The translations under genes and the position numbers were made by a program. A stretch of 64,000 bases of DNA from Pseudomonas linyingensis. Its GTDB lineage: Bacteria > Pseudomonadota > Gammaproteobacteria > Pseudomonadales > Pseudomonadaceae. The stretch lies in assembly GCF_900109175.1 (NCBI RefSeq), contig NZ_FNZE01000003.1, positions 297,502 to 361,501 of the forward strand, written 5' to 3'. Shown here in pieces: positions 26,674 through 34,543 of this stretch. The first letter of the stretch is position 1. Each line of letters opens with the position of its first letter. The notes below the pieces were generated by a model. The model saw nothing but the letters and a program-made list of their open reading frames with translations, ran no database searches and was not told where the DNA came from.

Positions 26674-26681
26674 AAGAACAA
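26674..26681 (+). promoter_or_regulatory. Candidate Crc/Hfq motif upstream of the alpha/beta hydrolase
   Basis: AAGAACAA lies 15 nt before the ATG, just ahead of the AGGAG ribosome-binding site, and fits AAnAAnAA once. Confidence 0.4.
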
Positions 26682-26696
26682 TCAGGAGCGTTCCCC

Positions 26697-27464
26697 ATGC
26701 ATGCTGTCGAGTGGCTCGACCTGCCCCACGCCCGTCTCGAATACCTGCAGATCCCGGCCCGCGAGGCGCAGCGCTCGACGCTGGTGCTGCTGCACGAGGC
26801 CTTGGGCGGTGTTGCCCACTGGAAGGATTTTCCCCGCCAACTGGCCGAACATACCGGCTGCGCGGTACTGGCTTACAGCCGGCAGGGCCACGGCCGTTCC
26901 AGCCCGACGCCTCAGCCGCGGCCTCTCGACTACCTGAGCGCCGGCTGCCCCGACGAGCTGGGTGCGCTGCTCGAAGCCCTCGACCTGCACGACGTGGTGC
27001 TGGTCGGCCACAGCGACGGCGCCTCCATCGCCCTGGCCTACGCCGCGCGCAACGACCTGCGGGTGCGCGGCGTAGTCGCCATGGCGCCGCACGTGATCGT
27101 CGAGGACGAGACCCTGGCCGGCATCCGCGCAGCCGACGCCCATTTTCGCAGCAGCGACCTGCTCGAGCGCCTGCGCGCCTTCCATGGCGCCAACCTCGAG
27201 GGCGTCTTCCACGGCTGGGTGGACACCTGGCAGCATCCCGACTTCGCCGCCTGGAACCTCGACCGCGAGCTGGCACAGATCCGCGTGCCGGTGCTGGCCT
27301 TCCAGGGCGAGGGCGACCAGTACGCCACCGCCGAGCAGCTGGCGCGCATCGCCCGCCTGGTTCCGGCGCCGTGCCGCACGCTGCTGCTCGACGACTGCCG
27401 GCACATCCCGCACCGCGAGGCGGGCGAGGCGACCCTGCGGCTGATCGGGGAGTTTCTCGCCTGA
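26697..27464 (+). CDS. Alpha/beta hydrolase, function unknown
   Basis: This 255-residue alpha/beta-hydrolase fold protein has the oxyanion segment LLHEALGGVAHWKDFP, the nucleophile elbow VGHSDGASIAL, and a late Asp (GEGDQYATAEQ) and His (DDCRHIPHREAGE) completing a triad. It lies behind a terminator after gcdH but carries the same A-rich motif near its start as the rest of the block. It could be a thioesterase, an ester hydrolase feeding the acid into the pathway, or an enol-lactonase-like enzyme. Sequence alone does not decide. Confidence 0.85.
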   Translation: MHAVEWLDLPHARLEYLQIPAREAQRSTLVLLHEALGGVAHWKDFPRQLAEHTGCAVLAYSRQGHGRSSPTPQPRPLDYLSAGCPDELGALLEALDLHDVVLVGHSDGASIALAYAARNDLRVRGVVAMAPHVIVEDETLAGIRAADAHFRSSDLLERLRAFHGANLEGVFHGWVDTWQHPDFAAWNLDRELAQIRVPVLAFQGEGDQYATAEQLARIARLVPAPCRTLLLDDCRHIPHREAGEATLRLIGEFLA

Positions 27465-27575
27465 TCGAGACTCGACCATTCGCCGCCGCGTTCGACTGTC
27501 GGGGCAGGGCATTTTGGCTTGGCGCGCGCTGAAGCCGGCGGTCGAGTGCGGCGGTTGCGGCGTGGCGACTATCCG

Positions 27576-27616
27576 GCAAGAAGCCCCGGATCGCAGCACG
27601 ATCCGGGGCTTCTTGC
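27576..27616. terminator. Long perfect hairpin between convergent genes
   Basis: An 18-bp perfect inverted repeat (GCAAGAAGCCCCGGATCG and its complement, loop CAGCA) lies between the alpha/beta hydrolase and the metallo-hydrolase gene that converges on it. It is likely a bidirectional terminator, although the U-tracts are weak. Confidence 0.65.
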
Positions 27617-27677
27617 TTGCTCGGCGGCCGGACTGGCCCCATGCAGAGGACCGCCCGGCGACAGCTTACGGATCAAA

Positions 27678-28634
27678 TCACTTGAGCGGGATTTCCATGC
27701 CGTCGTGGCCGACCACGATCTCGCCGTCGTAGGTCTTGGCTACGGCGCTGCGCCAGTGTTCGGCGGTCAGGGTCGGGTCGTCGGCGGGGACGAAGTGGCT
27801 GAGCACCACTTTCTTGACCTTGGCATCGGTGGCCATGCGTCCGACGTCTTCGGCGGTCACGTGGTGGGAGATGATCGCCTTGGCCAGCGTGGAGCCGGTA
27901 CCGATGCGCTCGGCCAGACGCTGCACGCCTTCGACGTGGACCACTTCGCTGATGAACACGTCGGCGTCGGAGGCGAACTTGGCCAGGTCCGCCGAGTAGT
28001 TGGTGTCGCCGGAGAGCACGATGTTCTTGCCGCCGACCTCGAACTTGAAGGCGAAGGCCTGGCCCTTGTCGAACGGCGGGTGCGGCACGGAAATGGCGCT
28101 GACCTTCATGTTCTCGTCCTGGTAGACCAGGCCTTCCTTGATGGTCTGGGTGGTGACCAGAGGACGCGGGTCGGGCTTGCCTTCATCGGCGATGCGCAGG
28201 TCGATGTCCACCTCGAAGGTCTTCCAGGCGTGATCGGTCATTTCCTGAATGCCTTGCGGGCCGAACACCTTCACCGGGGTCTTCAGGCCGCTATTCCAGC
28301 CGTTCATCAGCACTGACGGGTAGTCGAGTACGTGGTCGCTGTGCAGGTGGGTAATGAAGATACCTTTGATGTTGCGCAGCGGGATGCCGGCATCCACCAG
28401 ACGCAGGCTGGCGCCGTAACCGGCGTCAAGCAGGTAGGCGTCGTTGTTCACCATCAGCACGGTGGACTGCGGCAGGCTCTTGGTTTGCAGTAATGACGGG
28501 CCGCCCTTGGTGCCGAGCAGCAGCAGGCGCACGCTGGGCTGGTCGCCCTCGGCAGCCCAGGCGGCGTTGGTGCACAGGGAGAGGCCGATGGCAGCGGTGA
28601 GTAGGGATTTACGCAAGGTTTTGGTGAGCTTCAT
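27678..28634 (-). CDS. Exported metallo-beta-lactamase-fold hydrolase
   Basis: This 318-residue protein has a signal peptide (KTLRKSLLTAAIGLSL, cleaved near AAWA-AEG) and the metal motif THLHSDHVLDYP. Further ligands are likely in LSGDTNYS, VVHVEG and SHFVPADDP. The layout resembles ribonuclease Z/arylsulfatase-type members of the fold. A periplasmic location is likely. The substrate is unknown. It is convergent with the hydrolase gene and is the last intact gene before the degraded stretch at 28.8-29.1 kb. Confidence 0.88.
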   Translation of the reverse strand: MKLTKTLRKSLLTAAIGLSLCTNAAWAAEGDQPSVRLLLLGTKGGPSLLQTKSLPQSTVLMVNNDAYLLDAGYGASLRLVDAGIPLRNIKGIFITHLHSDHVLDYPSVLMNGWNSGLKTPVKVFGPQGIQEMTDHAWKTFEVDIDLRIADEGKPDPRPLVTTQTIKEGLVYQDENMKVSAISVPHPPFDKGQAFAFKFEVGGKNIVLSGDTNYSADLAKFASDADVFISEVVHVEGVQRLAERIGTGSTLAKAIISHHVTAEDVGRMATDAKVKKVVLSHFVPADDPTLTAEHWRSAVAKTYDGEIVVGHDGMEIPLK

Positions 28635-28826
28635 GGACTTGCCTTTTTATAGTTTTTGGTGAGTTTGTTGCGCTGGCCGCAAGGCCAGGGTTGCCCGGTC
28701 GTTACAGTGACGCTGGGCGATCCGGCAACCGTCGGGAAGCGATGATGACGGTCTGGCCGGTGGCAGCAAGGGTGCGAACTGGAAAGCTCTCTGGGGCCTT
28801 CCATGCTTGCTACGATCAATTTGATA

Positions 28827-29130
28827 ACATATTAATCATCAGGTGCGCAATTTTTTACCGTGTTCCGCCTGGACTGTTTGCCGAGGCGGTCGTGCCCATT
28901 ATTGAGCTGTTCAGCGCGATGACGGGCAGTGCTACCTAGTCGAGAGGAGGTTCAGCGAGACGATCGCGCACGCCTGTGGCATCGAGCGCGGGTCTGTTGC
29001 CGGCAGGCTGCTGGTCTATCACCTGGAAGAAGTCGCGCTGGTGGGTCAGCGGCATGCTGCCCCGGGCGTGGCGACCTTGCAGCAGATCGAGCAGTTGCTG
29101 GTCCAGCGCGAGTTAATCCCGTGCGTCTAG
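28827..29130 (+). pseudogene. Probable decayed gene remnant
   Basis: The 573-bp interval 28635-29207 holds no intact gene. One frame reads protein-like text to FYRVPPGLFAEAVVPIIELF and stops at 28939. Another frame, open from just after a stop at 28903, has no start codon and reads RRFSETIAHACGIERGSVAG, then LLVYHLEEVALVGQ and IEQLLVQRELIPCV before TAG. The two join plausibly across a frameshift near 28925-28945. An AT-rich patch (28815-28862) precedes them. I do not recognise the family. Chance reading-through is possible in GC-rich DNA. Confidence 0.3.
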
Positions 29131-29207
29131 CGGGCGGTAGCTCATGCAGGCTGCTGATGTGTGCCAGCGGCTGGTGCTACCGGAATGCTGTCGGGAATGG
29201 ACCGTGA

Positions 29208-30875
29208 TCAAGGCACGAGCAGCACCAACAGCCCCAGGTTGACCAGCAGCGACACCAGTGCCAGCCCACGCCAGAACTTCAGCGGCTCGCGCTCCAGTAG
29301 CGGGCGGGCCGGCAGGTCCTGGGCGCGGCGTTCGCCCTGGTCGAGGGCCAGCAGCCATTCCTCGGTGGTCTCGAAGCGCTGCGCCGGGTTGTTGGCCAGC
29401 GCCTTCTGCAGGATCTCGTCGAGCCAGGCCGGCAGGTCCGGCCGATAGCGGCTGGCCGGCGTCGGCGCGCGGTTCGGCGGCTGCTGGAAGGCCTCGACCT
29501 CGCCGTAGGGGTAGTGGCCGGTCAGCAGGCGATAGAGGGTGACCCCGGCGCCGAACAGGTCCTGGCGCTCGTCCGGCGGCTGGCCGGCGAAGGCCTCCGG
29601 GGCGATGTAGCTGGGCGTGCCCGGCAGGCTGTGGGCCTCGTCCTCGGACAGGCCGGGGCAGTAGGCCAGGCCGAAATCGAGCAGGCGCAGCTCGCCGTCG
29701 GCGCCGACCAGCAGGTTCTCAGGCTTGATGTCGCGGTGCAGGATGTTGCGCCGGTGCAGCTGGCCCAGCGCGCGCAGCAGGCTGCGCGCCAGCGCCAGCC
29801 AGTCGGCCAGCGGCAGCGGACCCTGCTCCTCCAGGCGCGCCGCCAGGGTCTGGCCGGCGTATTCGCGCATGACGAAGTACAGGTGCTGGCGCTGCGCCAG
29901 GCCATGGACTTCGGGAAAGCTGCGCCCGGCCACGCGGCGCAGGAACCATTCCTCCAGCAGCAGGGCCTGCTGGGTGTGCGGGTCCTCGGCCAGCGCCGGG
30001 GTCAGGGTCTTCAGCAGCCAGGGACGGCCCTGGCCGTCACGCACCCGATAGAGCAGCGACTGGCGGCTTTCGCCGAGCAGGCGCTCGACCTGCCAGCCCT
30101 CGAAGGTCTGGCCGTCGCGCAGGCGCGGCGGCAGCGGCCACTGTTGCAGGCGGGCGAGGGCGTCGGCCAGGCTGCTTTCCGGCAGCGCGTCGATGCGCAC
30201 CAGCAGGGCGCTGGCGTTGTCCTGGCTGCCGGCGCGGTGGGCGGCGCCGACCAGTGCGTCCGCCGCGGCCTGCGGCTCGGGCTCGGCTTCGAGGATGCTG
30301 CGGATGATCGAGTCGTTGAGCACCGCCCAGATGCCGTCGCTGATCAGCAGGAAGCTTTCGCCGACCTGCAGGTCGCCGTCCAGGTAGTCCATCACCAGAT
30401 GCTGGTCGAGGCCGAGGGCGCGCTTGAGCACGTGCTGCATGCCTTCCTGTTCCCAGACGTGCTCGCTGGTCAGGCGCTGCAGCTTGCCGGCGTGCCAGCG
30501 ATAGGCGCGGCAGTCGCCGACGTGGGCGATGGTGAAGCGTCGCCCGCGCAGCACCAGCGCGGTGAGGGTGGTGAGCAGCGGCTGGCCGCCGCCGGCTGCC
30601 TGCAGCCAGCGGTTGTGGGCCAGCAGCAGGCGGTCGAGCGATTGCGCCACCGGCCAGGTTTCCGGGGTGGCGTAGTAGTCCAGCGCCAGCGCCTGCAGGG
30701 TGGCACGGGCGGCCAGGCCGCCGTCGGCGCACTGGCTGACGCCGTCGGCCAGGGCCAGCAGGTGGCCCTTGCTGGCGGCCAGCGCCGGCGCCGGGGTCAC
30801 CACGCGCAGGGCGTCCTGGTTCTCGCTGCGCGGGCCGGTGGCGCTGGCTTCGCCGGTGGTCAGTTGCAGAGGCAT
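29208..30875 (-). CDS. Bifunctional PP2C-type phosphatase / Ser-Thr protein kinase
   Basis: This 555-residue protein has an N-terminal PP2C-like domain (ENQDALRV, LALADGVSQC, VGDCRAYRW, LISDGIW, GSQDNASALLV) up to about residue 235. A Hanks-type kinase domain follows (Lys in WLLKTLTP, HRDIKPENLL, LLDFGLAY, GTPSYIAPEAF). The C-terminus has one membrane helix (LALVSLLVNLGLLVLL). The glycine-rich loop is poor (LLGESRQSLLYRV). It lies 121 bp downstream of narK on the same strand, the PAO1 arrangement as I recall it. It probably shares the nitrate-controlled transcript; its targets are unknown. Confidence 0.92.
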   Translation of the reverse strand: MPLQLTTGEASATGPRSENQDALRVVTPAPALAASKGHLLALADGVSQCADGGLAARATLQALALDYYATPETWPVAQSLDRLLLAHNRWLQAAGGGQPLLTTLTALVLRGRRFTIAHVGDCRAYRWHAGKLQRLTSEHVWEQEGMQHVLKRALGLDQHLVMDYLDGDLQVGESFLLISDGIWAVLNDSIIRSILEAEPEPQAAADALVGAAHRAGSQDNASALLVRIDALPESSLADALARLQQWPLPPRLRDGQTFEGWQVERLLGESRQSLLYRVRDGQGRPWLLKTLTPALAEDPHTQQALLLEEWFLRRVAGRSFPEVHGLAQRQHLYFVMREYAGQTLAARLEEQGPLPLADWLALARSLLRALGQLHRRNILHRDIKPENLLVGADGELRLLDFGLAYCPGLSEDEAHSLPGTPSYIAPEAFAGQPPDERQDLFGAGVTLYRLLTGHYPYGEVEAFQQPPNRAPTPASRYRPDLPAWLDEILQKALANNPAQRFETTEEWLLALDQGERRAQDLPARPLLEREPLKFWRGLALVSLLVNLGLLVLLVP

Positions 30876-30943
30876 GGGCGGGTCCGTGGTGACTGGCGGG
30901 GTGTGCCGGGGAGGTATCGGGTATCGCCTTCGTCTCCAGCCAA

Positions 30944-30995
30944 CCTACGCCATTGCGTAGGATGGGTGGAGCGCAGCGATAGCCATTGGGTGTCG
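30944..30995. repeat. Short intergenic repeat between narK and the kinase gene
   Basis: CCTACGC-CATT-GCGTAGG is a 7-bp hairpin, followed by a GGATGGGTGGAGCGCAGCGA segment of the kind scattered through pseudomonad and related genomes. It lies in the spacer between two co-directional genes and may reduce kinase expression relative to the transporter. Copy number cannot be judged from one window. Confidence 0.45.
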
Positions 30996-30996
30996 A

Positions 30997-32208
30997 TCAG
31001 ACCCGCGCGGCAGTAACCGCAGCCGAGCCCCAGGTGGTTCTCCAGCGCAGCTTGACGCCATGCAGGCCGATCCAGGCGACTACGCCGAGGGCGGCGAACA
31101 GCCACAGGCCGAGCTGGTAGTCGCCGGTGGCCTGCTTGATCGCGCCGAGGCCTGCGGTCAGGGCGAAGCCGCCGATGCCGCCGGCCATGCCGATCAGCCC
31201 GGTCATCACGCCGATCGACTGGCGGAAGCGCTGCGGTACCAGCTGGAACACCGCGCCGTTGCCGGCGCCGAGGCTGAGCATGGCGATCACGAACAGGGCC
31301 AGGGCGGCCGCCGAGCTGGACAGGTTGAAGCCGACCACGGTGAGGCACATCGAGGCCACGGTGTACATCACCAGCAGGGTGCGGATGCCGCCGATGCGGT
31401 CGGCCAGCGCACCGCCCAGCGGGCGCAGCAGGCTGCCGGCGAACACGCAGGCGGCGGTGTAGTAGCCGGCCTTGACCGGGTCGAAGCCGTACTGGTCGTG
31501 GAAGTAGCCGGGCAGGGTGCTGGCCAGGCCGAGGAAGCCGCCGAAGGTCACGCTGTAGAACAGCATGAACCACCAGCTGTCGCGGTCGGCCAGTGCCTTC
31601 AGGTAGTCGCCTGCGGCCTTGGGCTTGGGACGCTCGGGCGCATTCTTCGCCACGCTGGCGAAGATGATCAGGGTCAGTACCAGCGGGATCAGCGCCAGGC
31701 CGAACACGTTGCTCCAGCCGAAGGTGCTGGCCAGTACCGGGGCGAACAGGGCGGCGAGCACGGTGCCGGAGTTGCCGGCGCCGGCGATGCCCATGGCCTT
31801 GCCCTGGTGCTGCGCCGGGTACCACTGCGAGGCCAGCGGAAGGGCCACGGCGAAGGAGGCGCCGGCGAAGCCGAGGAACAGGCCGAGCAGCAGCGCCTGC
31901 TCATAGCTGTGCACACCGTGCAGCCAGGCCACCGCCAGGGCGGCGATGACGATCACCTGGCCGACCAGGCCGGCACTCTTCGGCGAGGTACGGTCGGCCA
32001 GCATGCCCATCAGGAAACGCAGCACCGCACCGGCGAGGATCGGCGTGGCGACCATCATGGCGCGCTGTTGGGTGGTCAGGCCGAGGTCGGCGGCGATCTG
32101 CACGCCCAGCGGGCCGAGCACGTACCAGACCATGAAGCTCAGGTCGAAATAGAGAAAGGCGGCGAACAGGGTTGGCGTATGGCCGGCTTTCCAGAAACTC
32201 GTGTTCAT
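30997..32208 (-). CDS. Nitrate/nitrite transporter, NarK/NasA type (MFS)
   Basis: This 403-residue inner-membrane protein of the nitrate-nitrite porter family has about twelve hydrophobic segments. The family signatures GIAGAGNSGTVLAALFAPVLA and SLGAGNGAVFQLVPQRF are present in the two halves. I chose the ATG at 32208 (MNTSFWKAGHTPTLFAAF); the longer open frame upstream is leader sequence. It imports nitrate for assimilation. The transcript starts at a sigma-54 promoter and passes an ANTAR-type attenuator about 200 nt upstream of the ATG, an unusually long gap. Confidence 0.93.
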   Translation of the reverse strand: MNTSFWKAGHTPTLFAAFLYFDLSFMVWYVLGPLGVQIAADLGLTTQQRAMMVATPILAGAVLRFLMGMLADRTSPKSAGLVGQVIVIAALAVAWLHGVHSYEQALLLGLFLGFAGASFAVALPLASQWYPAQHQGKAMGIAGAGNSGTVLAALFAPVLASTFGWSNVFGLALIPLVLTLIIFASVAKNAPERPKPKAAGDYLKALADRDSWWFMLFYSVTFGGFLGLASTLPGYFHDQYGFDPVKAGYYTAACVFAGSLLRPLGGALADRIGGIRTLLVMYTVASMCLTVVGFNLSSSAAALALFVIAMLSLGAGNGAVFQLVPQRFRQSIGVMTGLIGMAGGIGGFALTAGLGAIKQATGDYQLGLWLFAALGVVAWIGLHGVKLRWRTTWGSAAVTAARV

Positions 32209-32404
32209 CTGACACCTCGAATCCAAAGTCGCAAAAGGCCGGGTGGCTGGCGCGGAACCGAGCCTGGTCGGATGGTCCGCGCCTGCCCCCGGGTAACGCC
32301 GGGCTTGTGGCCAGGCGCTGGTGGCATGGCCACCCAAGGGGGAAGGGTTACTGGGCAGCGGTGCGGATCGCGCGCCCGCCGCCCGCCCCGGGCATTGGGG
32401 CGCA
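32209..32404 (-). other. Long leader between the narK attenuator and the narK start codon
   Basis: About 200 nt separate the terminator from the ATG, against roughly 30 nt in nirB and nasF. It is very GC-rich and contains a GGTGGC-ATG-GCCACC hairpin (32320-32334). No convincing small ORF or second promoter was seen. Confidence 0.45.
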
Positions 32405-32410
32405 AAACGC

Positions 32411-32485
32411 AAAAGGCGTCGCAGCACGCCAGCCGGAGCTGAGTGATGCGACGCCTTTGTCTTGTTCGCCAACCGCCATTGGTTG
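32411..32485 (-). promoter_or_regulatory. Nitrate-responsive antiterminator leader of narK (ANTAR/NasT target)
   Basis: On the minus strand, CAACC-AATGGC-GGTTG (32470-32485) gives a hexaloop with A1 and G4, wrapped by a possible outer TGTTC/GAACA stem. GACAAAGGCGTC follows and opens a 12-bp terminator stem (arms 32447-32458 and 32411-32423) that ends in CCTTTTGCGTTTTG. The hairpin begins only a few nucleotides from the predicted start of transcription, so I see just one hexaloop hairpin instead of two. Confidence 0.75.
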
Positions 32486-32501
32486 TCGATGCGATGAACA
32501 T

Positions 32502-32517
32502 TGCAAGTGACGGGCCA
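32502..32517 (-). promoter_or_regulatory. Sigma-54 promoter of narK
   Basis: The minus strand reads TGGCCCGTCACTTGCA. The GG and GC doublets have exact -24/-12 spacing, the -12 half TTGCA is perfect, and the predicted start is near 32491. Confidence 0.8.
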
Positions 32518-32675
32518 ACTTCCTGAAATGTCGGCCTGGCGCGGCTTTGCCGGCGATGGCCCGGCCTGCACTGGAAGGTTGGCGAGCAAAAAGGGGGCGA
32601 CTGGCGGTATTGCTGCGTTGTTCTGGTGCGTGGCGCGCCCCGTTGCCTCGCCAAGGCACAGGGCGCGCCGGATTC

Positions 32676-33470
32676 TCAGGCCGCTGGCCGGCGCTGGCGC
32701 TGATAAAGGAACTCCAGCACTGCGGCGCGGTACTCGTGGTAGCGCGGGTCGTGGGCCAGCGCCATGCGCTCGCGCGGGCGCGCCAGGTCGACCTTGAGGA
32801 TGTCGCCGACGGTGGCCGAGGGGCCATTGCTCATCATCACGATGCGGTCGGAGAGCAGCACGGCCTCGTCGACGTCGTGGGTGATCATGATCACCGTGTT
32901 GCCGAGATCGGCGTGGATCTCCATCAGCGAGTCCTGCAGGTGGGCGCGGGTCAGCGCGTCGAGCGCACCGAACGGCTCGTCCATCAGCAGCACCTTGGGC
33001 TGCATGGCCAGCGCGCGGCCGATGCCGATGCGCTGCTTCATACCGCCGGAGATCTCGCTGGGGCGCTTGTCGCGGGCGTGGGTCATGTGCACCAGGTTGA
33101 GGTTGTGCTCGATCCACTCGCGCATCTCGGCCTTTCCCTTCCTGCCCTTGAACACCTGCTGCACGGCCAGCTCGATGTTCTGGTAGCAGGTCAGCCAGGG
33201 CAGCAGGCTGTGGTTCTGGAACACCACCGCGCGCTCGGGGCCGGGTGAGTTGACCTCCTTGCCGTCGAGGATCACCCCGCCGGTGCTGGCCTGGTAGAGG
33301 CCGGCGACGATGTTGAGCACGGTCGACTTGCCGCAGCCGGAGTGGCCGATCAGCGAGACGAACTCGCCCTTGTCGATCTTCAGGTTGACGTTCTGCAGGG
33401 CGCAGAACAGGCCCTTGTCGGTGGGGAAGCTGATGCCGACGCCGGTCAGTTCGAGGTGGGTGTGGTTCAT
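32676..33470 (-). CDS. nasD: Nitrate ABC transporter ATP-binding protein
   Basis: This 264-residue ATPase has Walker A GHSGCGKSTVLNI, signature ISGGMKQRIGIGRALA and Walker B VLLMDEPFGALD. It belongs to the NrtD/TauB/SsuB group. VVFQNHSLLPWLTCYQNI is the typical Q-loop region of nitrate transport ATPases. It is the third gene of nasF-nasE-nasD. Its stop lies about 160 nt before the narK sigma-54 element, so the two units are separate. Confidence 0.93.
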   Translation of the reverse strand: MNHTHLELTGVGISFPTDKGLFCALQNVNLKIDKGEFVSLIGHSGCGKSTVLNIVAGLYQASTGGVILDGKEVNSPGPERAVVFQNHSLLPWLTCYQNIELAVQQVFKGRKGKAEMREWIEHNLNLVHMTHARDKRPSEISGGMKQRIGIGRALAMQPKVLLMDEPFGALDALTRAHLQDSLMEIHADLGNTVIMITHDVDEAVLLSDRIVMMSNGPSATVGDILKVDLARPRERMALAHDPRYHEYRAAVLEFLYQRQRRPAA

Positions 33471-33491
33471 GGCGATCTCCTGGGGCGGCGC

Positions 33492-34484
33492 TTAGCGCAG
33501 GTCGGCGTTCTTGTCCCAGCTGACGCGGCGTTGCAGCGCGAGCATGAGACGGTCGAGGACGAAGCCGATCAGGCCGATGACGATGACGGCGACCATGATG
33601 CGGCCGAGGGAGTTGGAGCTGCCGTTCTGGAACTCGTCCCAGATGAATTTGCCCAGGCCCGGGTTCTGCGCCAGCATCTCGGCGGCGATCAGCACCATCC
33701 AGCCGGTGGCCAGCGACAGGCGCAGGCCGGTGAAGATCATCGGGATGGCTGCCGGCAGGACGATGCGCCGCACGTGGCTGAGCGGCGACAGGCTGAGCAC
33801 GCGGCTGACGTTGAGCAGGTCCTTGTCCATGTTGGCCACGCCCACGGTGGTGTTGATCACCGTCGGCCACAGGCAGCACAGCGCCACGGTGAGCGCCGAG
33901 GTGACGAAGGACTTGGCGAACAGCGGGTCGGCGCTGGTGTACACGGCGCTGACCACCATGGTCACCAGTGGCAGCCAGGCCAGCGGCGACACCGGCTTGA
34001 ACACCTGGATCAGCGGGTTGATGGCGTTGTAGATCGGCCGGCTCAGGCCGCAGACGATGCCCAGCGGAATGGCGATCAGCGAGGCGATGGCGAAGCCGGT
34101 CATCACCGTGTACAGGCTGGTGAGGATCTGCTTGAAGAAGGTCGGCTTGCCGGTGTATGGGCGCACGGTCACCTTGGCGTCGGGGTCCTTGGCCAGGCGC
34201 TCGGCGTTGCGCGCCTCCTGGCGCTGGTAGAAGGCGTCGGCCTTGCGCTGCTCGGCGATGTGCTCGTCGACCAGGCTGGAGAACTGGCTGACCGCCTGGG
34301 CCGGGCCGGGGAACTTGCCGAGGCTGGTGTCGATGCTGCCGGCCGCGAGCTGCCAGAACAGCAGGAAGGCGAGCAGACCTACCACCGGCAGCAGCAGGGC
34401 GGGCAGCCAGCGCTTGGCCAGAGCTGCCTTGCGTGCGGTTTTCAGGGTGTCTTTGATCGGTTGGGCGACGGCGGGGTTGCTCAT
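33492..34484 (-). CDS. nasE: Nitrate ABC transporter permease
   Basis: This 330-residue BPD-type permease has an N-terminal hydrophobic helix (LPALLLPVVGLLAFLLFWQL), a long extracytoplasmic segment, then membrane helices. Its EAA-like loop reads PAAIPMIFTGLRLSLATGWMVLIAAEML, as in NrtB. The ATG at 34484 has GAGGA 7-8 nt upstream and is preferred over an earlier in-frame start. It works with NasD and NasF. Confidence 0.92.
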   Translation of the reverse strand: MSNPAVAQPIKDTLKTARKAALAKRWLPALLLPVVGLLAFLLFWQLAAGSIDTSLGKFPGPAQAVSQFSSLVDEHIAEQRKADAFYQRQEARNAERLAKDPDAKVTVRPYTGKPTFFKQILTSLYTVMTGFAIASLIAIPLGIVCGLSRPIYNAINPLIQVFKPVSPLAWLPLVTMVVSAVYTSADPLFAKSFVTSALTVALCCLWPTVINTTVGVANMDKDLLNVSRVLSLSPLSHVRRIVLPAAIPMIFTGLRLSLATGWMVLIAAEMLAQNPGLGKFIWDEFQNGSSNSLGRIMVAVIVIGLIGFVLDRLMLALQRRVSWDKNADLR

Positions 34485-34543
34485 CGTCGTTTCCTCGGAT
34501 TCATGGGGAGCCGGTTTTGCCGGCTCCCGCTGCATGGGCAATG

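Noticed and set aside
32491..32506. TGCGATGAACATTGCA palindrome as an NtrC site for narK
   Set aside because: It overlaps the -12 element and the predicted start of transcription. NtrC enhancers normally lie upstream of -24, and the match to TGCACC-N5-GGTGCA is poor.
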